Assembly (NCBI RefSeq): GCF_003063645.1
Contig: NZ_NESJ01000012.1
Location: 110,838-174,837, forward strand
Direction: 5' to 3'
DNA from: Limnohabitans sp. 2KL-51
GTDB taxonomy: Bacteria; Pseudomonadota; Gammaproteobacteria; Burkholderiales; Burkholderiaceae_C
Length of the DNA stretch: 64,000 nt
The notes under the pieces are model-generated. The model had not been told where the DNA came from, searched no databases, and saw only the letters and a program-made list of their open reading frames with translations. Within the stretch, counting starts at the first letter, position 1. Every line of letters begins with the position of its first letter. Shown in pieces: positions 61,471 to 64,000 of the stretch. Position numbers and translations under genes: made by a program.

Positions 61471-63510
61471 ATGACCAACCCCTTGCTCAACGCCACCGGC
61501 CTGCCCCTTTTTGACCGCATCGCCCCCGAGCATGTGGCTCCGGCCCTGGACGAACTGCTGGCCGTCGCAGAAAAAGCCCTGGACACCGTCACCGCCGCCG
61601 ACTTTCCGTCCGACTGGAAAGCCATTGCCCAGACCCTGGACGTGAGCACAGAGCGGCTGGGCATGGCCTGGGGTGCGGTCAGTCACCTCAACAGCGTGGC
61701 CGACACCCCCGAATTGCGCGCCGCCTACAACGCCGCCCTGCCCCGCGTGACCGAGTTCTGGACGCGCCTGGGCAGCGACGAGCGCCTGTACGCCAAATAC
61801 AAAGACATTGACGCCGCCAGCCTCAATACCGAGCAAACGCAAGCCCGCAAAAATGCCCTGCGCGGTTTTGTCTTGGGCGGTGCCGAACTGCAAGGTGCGG
61901 CCAAAGAACGCTACGCCGCCATCCAGGAACGGCTGGCCGAGATCACGCAAAAGTTCAGCGAAAACACGCTGGACGCGACCGACAAATTTGCGCTTTACGT
62001 GAGCGCAGAGCAACTCCAAGGCGTGCCCGCCGACGTGGTGCAGGCCACCCGCGACGCCGCCCAAAAAGAAGGCCAAGAAGGCCACCGCCTGTCGCTCAAA
62101 ATGCCGGTGTATCTGCCCGTGATGCAGTTCGCCGACAGCGGCGCACTGCGCGAGCAACTCTACAAAGCCCACGTCACCCGCGCCTCGGATCAAGCTCCCG
62201 AAGCCACCCAACATTTCGACAACACCCCCTTGATGAAAGAAATCCTGGCCCTGCGACAGGAAGAAGCCCTCCTGCTGGGTTTTGACAACTACGCCCAGGT
62301 GTCGGTCGTGCCCAAGATGGCCGAGTCACCCGAAAAAGTCATCAGTTTCTTGCGTGACTTAGCAGCCAAAGCCCGCCCCTTTGCCGAAAAAGACCTGGCC
62401 GACCTGCGCGAATTTGCAGCCAACACCCTGGGCATCACTGGCCCGCTGAACGCCTGGGACGTGCCTTACCTGAGCGAAAAACTGAAGGAAGCGCGCTACA
62501 GTTTCAGCGAGCAAGAGGTCAAGCAATACTTCACCGCCCCCAAAGTGCTGGCCGGGCTGTTCAAGATCATTGAAACCCTGTTCGAAGTGAACATCCGCGC
62601 CGACCAAGCCCCGGTCTGGCACCCCGCCGTGGGCTTTTACCGCATCGAACGCGAAGGCCAACTGGTGGGCCAGTTCTACCTTGACCCCCCAGCCCGCGCC
62701 GGCAAGCGCGGCGGCGCCTGGATGGACGACGTGCGTGGCCGCTGGCAGCGCCCCGATACGGGCATTCTGCAAACGCCCGTGGCGCACCTGGTGTGCAACT
62801 TCGCCGAAGGCGTGAACGGCCAGCCCGCTTTGCTGACGCACGACGACGTGATCACCCTCTTCCACGAATTCGGCCACGGACTGCACCACATGCTGACGCA
62901 AGTGAACGAGCGCGATGTCTCGGGCATCAGCGGTGTGGAATGGGATGCGGTTGAGCTGCCCAGCCAATTCATGGAAAACTTCTGCTGGGAATGGTCGGTG
63001 CTGCGCCACATGACGGCACATGTGGAAACCAGCGAGCCCCTGCCGCGTGCGCTGTTTGACAAGATGCTGGCCGCCAAAAACTTTCAAAGCGGCTTGCAAA
63101 CCCTGCGTCAGATCGAGTTTTCTCTGTTCGACATGCTGGTTCACTCTGAGCACGACCCGGTGCAAGACTTCATGCCCCTTCTCAGCCAAGTGCGTGACGA
63201 AGTGGCTGTGATGCGCCCGCCCGCCTTCAACCGCATGGCCCACACCTTCAGCCACATCTTTGCAGGCGGATACGCCGCCGGTTATTACAGCTACAAGTGG
63301 GCCGAAGTGCTGAGCGCCGACGCTTACGCCGCCTTTGAAGAAACCGCCGCAGCCGACGGCACGCCCAGCGTGGAAACCGGACGTCTGTACCGCCAAGCCA
63401 TTCTGGAAGCGGGCGGTAGCCGCCCGGCGCTGGAATCGTTCAAAGCCTTCCGGGGCCGCGAGCCCAGCTTAGACGCCTTGCTGCGGCATCAGGGCATGGT
63501 CGCCGGGTGA
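61471..63510 (+). CDS. prlC: Oligopeptidase A (M3 family metallopeptidase)
   Basis: Cytoplasmic zinc endopeptidase of the thimet oligopeptidase family that degrades short peptides, including cleaved signal peptides. At 679 residues it is the usual size. The zinc motif HEFGH is at residues 465-469 (LFHEFGHGLHHML), and the downstream glutamate region SGVEWDAVELPSQFMENFCWE is intact. The N-terminal helical half opens NPLLNATGLPLFDRIAPEHV. It is the last gene in the window. The folD-prlC order is common in Burkholderiales. Confidence 0.96.
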   Translation: MTNPLLNATGLPLFDRIAPEHVAPALDELLAVAEKALDTVTAADFPSDWKAIAQTLDVSTERLGMAWGAVSHLNSVADTPELRAAYNAALPRVTEFWTRLGSDERLYAKYKDIDAASLNTEQTQARKNALRGFVLGGAELQGAAKERYAAIQERLAEITQKFSENTLDATDKFALYVSAEQLQGVPADVVQATRDAAQKEGQEGHRLSLKMPVYLPVMQFADSGALREQLYKAHVTRASDQAPEATQHFDNTPLMKEILALRQEEALLLGFDNYAQVSVVPKMAESPEKVISFLRDLAAKARPFAEKDLADLREFAANTLGITGPLNAWDVPYLSEKLKEARYSFSEQEVKQYFTAPKVLAGLFKIIETLFEVNIRADQAPVWHPAVGFYRIEREGQLVGQFYLDPPARAGKRGGAWMDDVRGRWQRPDTGILQTPVAHLVCNFAEGVNGQPALLTHDDVITLFHEFGHGLHHMLTQVNERDVSGISGVEWDAVELPSQFMENFCWEWSVLRHMTAHVETSEPLPRALFDKMLAAKNFQSGLQTLRQIEFSLFDMLVHSEHDPVQDFMPLLSQVRDEVAVMRPPAFNRMAHTFSHIFAGGYAAGYYSYKWAEVLSADAYAAFEETAAADGTPSVETGRLYRQAILEAGGSRPALESFKAFRGREPSLDALLRHQGMVAG

Positions 63511-64000
63511 TGGCCAGTAACTCAGCGTGATGCAGAGCTTGGAGTCTGGCTTCGTGACAAACGCGAGGCTCAGTGCTTCAAAAGACCTTAAAACTGTTGC
63601 GGAATTATGATGATCTGATCAATAAACTGCTAAAATTTCTGTTAATTTCTATAAAAATAATAATTAAAAAAGATCTAACGCCTCGATGCTACCGAGATGG
63701 TCTCACACGCACACAGATTCATGGCCTTATCAAATGTTTTTTAAACTGCGTGTACTCTGACTAAAAAATGTTGATGAGATCGCTACGTTTGGTATCACAG
63801 CCCCTCCGCCCTGCGATCACACCCTTCGAAAACAAAAAATTATTTGAAAATTACCATGACCTTTTTAAGTACATCAGTAGTGTCCGGTTAAACCGGGTTA
63901 ATTTGTAGAGAAAGCCAATACTGGCGTGGCCTAGCGGTCAATTTTATTTGGTGCCGATTTGAAACTCGTTTTCCCATTCCTGTGTAATTTCCAAGGCTCA
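63511..64000. other. AT-rich non-coding stretch, possible start of another accessory segment
   Basis: After prlC the composition falls sharply, with runs such as TCTATAAAAATAATAATTAAAAA near 63648-63670 given here only in part. No frame with family similarity was found. At 63884-63896 there is a perfect palindrome CCGGTTAAACCGG inside AGTGTCCGGTTAAACC, which looks like the kind of sequence seen at insertion-sequence ends. No transposase is visible before the window ends. Confidence 0.45.

Overview
The window looks like chromosome from a betaproteobacterium of the order Burkholderiales, most likely Comamonadaceae. The reasons are the aceE-aceF-lpdA operon in which E3 carries its own N-terminal lipoyl domain, three Bug-type (TctC) binding proteins, paired DUF1800/DUF1501 genes, and moderately high GC with compact gene packing. 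This placement is inference from gene content; no alignment was run.

The right part (about 50.6-63.5 kb) is ordinary core genome: lpdA, aceF and aceE on the minus strand, then a PAS histidine kinase with a FixJ-type regulator, folD and the M3 peptidase prlC on the plus strand. The left end (0-13.4 kb) is also conventional: a thiamine-uptake gene behind a TPP riboswitch, a class II aldolase-fold protein, an EamA exporter, a small CoA-ester catabolic cluster (citryl-CoA lyase, acyl-CoA ligase, Bug protein, divergent LacI regulator), a DUF1800/DUF1501 pair and phoD.

The stretch from 13.5 to 50.6 kb is accessory DNA with an unusual layout. It is punctuated by seven broken fragments of the 3' part of lpdA (near 13.6, 15.4, 26.1, 34.9, 39.7, 40.5 and 43.4 kb). 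All are in the orientation of the intact lpdA at 50.7 kb, and several still carry a copy of its terminator hairpin. Between successive fragments lie unrelated cargo modules: a TauD-type dioxygenase; a defence islet (dead HigB with live HigA, a full Wadjet JetABCD operon, a RES-Xre toxin-antitoxin pair, a Fic protein); a divergent amino-acid uptake and catabolism locus; a sulfatase, epimerase, Bug and LysR locus; a broken DUF4143 ATPase; an RsbU/RsbW/STAS partner-switching module; and a LysR, membrane hydroxylase and PanB-like locus. Pieces of one IS91-family rolling-circle element sit beside three of the lpdA fragments and beside intact lpdA, always in the same orientation. The fragment nearest lpdA is almost unchanged and those farther away are more decayed. 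The simplest reading is repeated accretion of cargo at the 3' end of lpdA, possibly driven by the IS91 element reading through into lpdA, leaving a time-ordered stack of scars.

Other points worth attention are a class IV aminotransferase lacking the PLP lysine, a PanB-fold protein lacking the usual metal-binding motifs, an IS91 transposase cut by one stop codon, a dispersed palindromic repeat translated inside the lpdA linker, and several clear inverted-repeat operator candidates.
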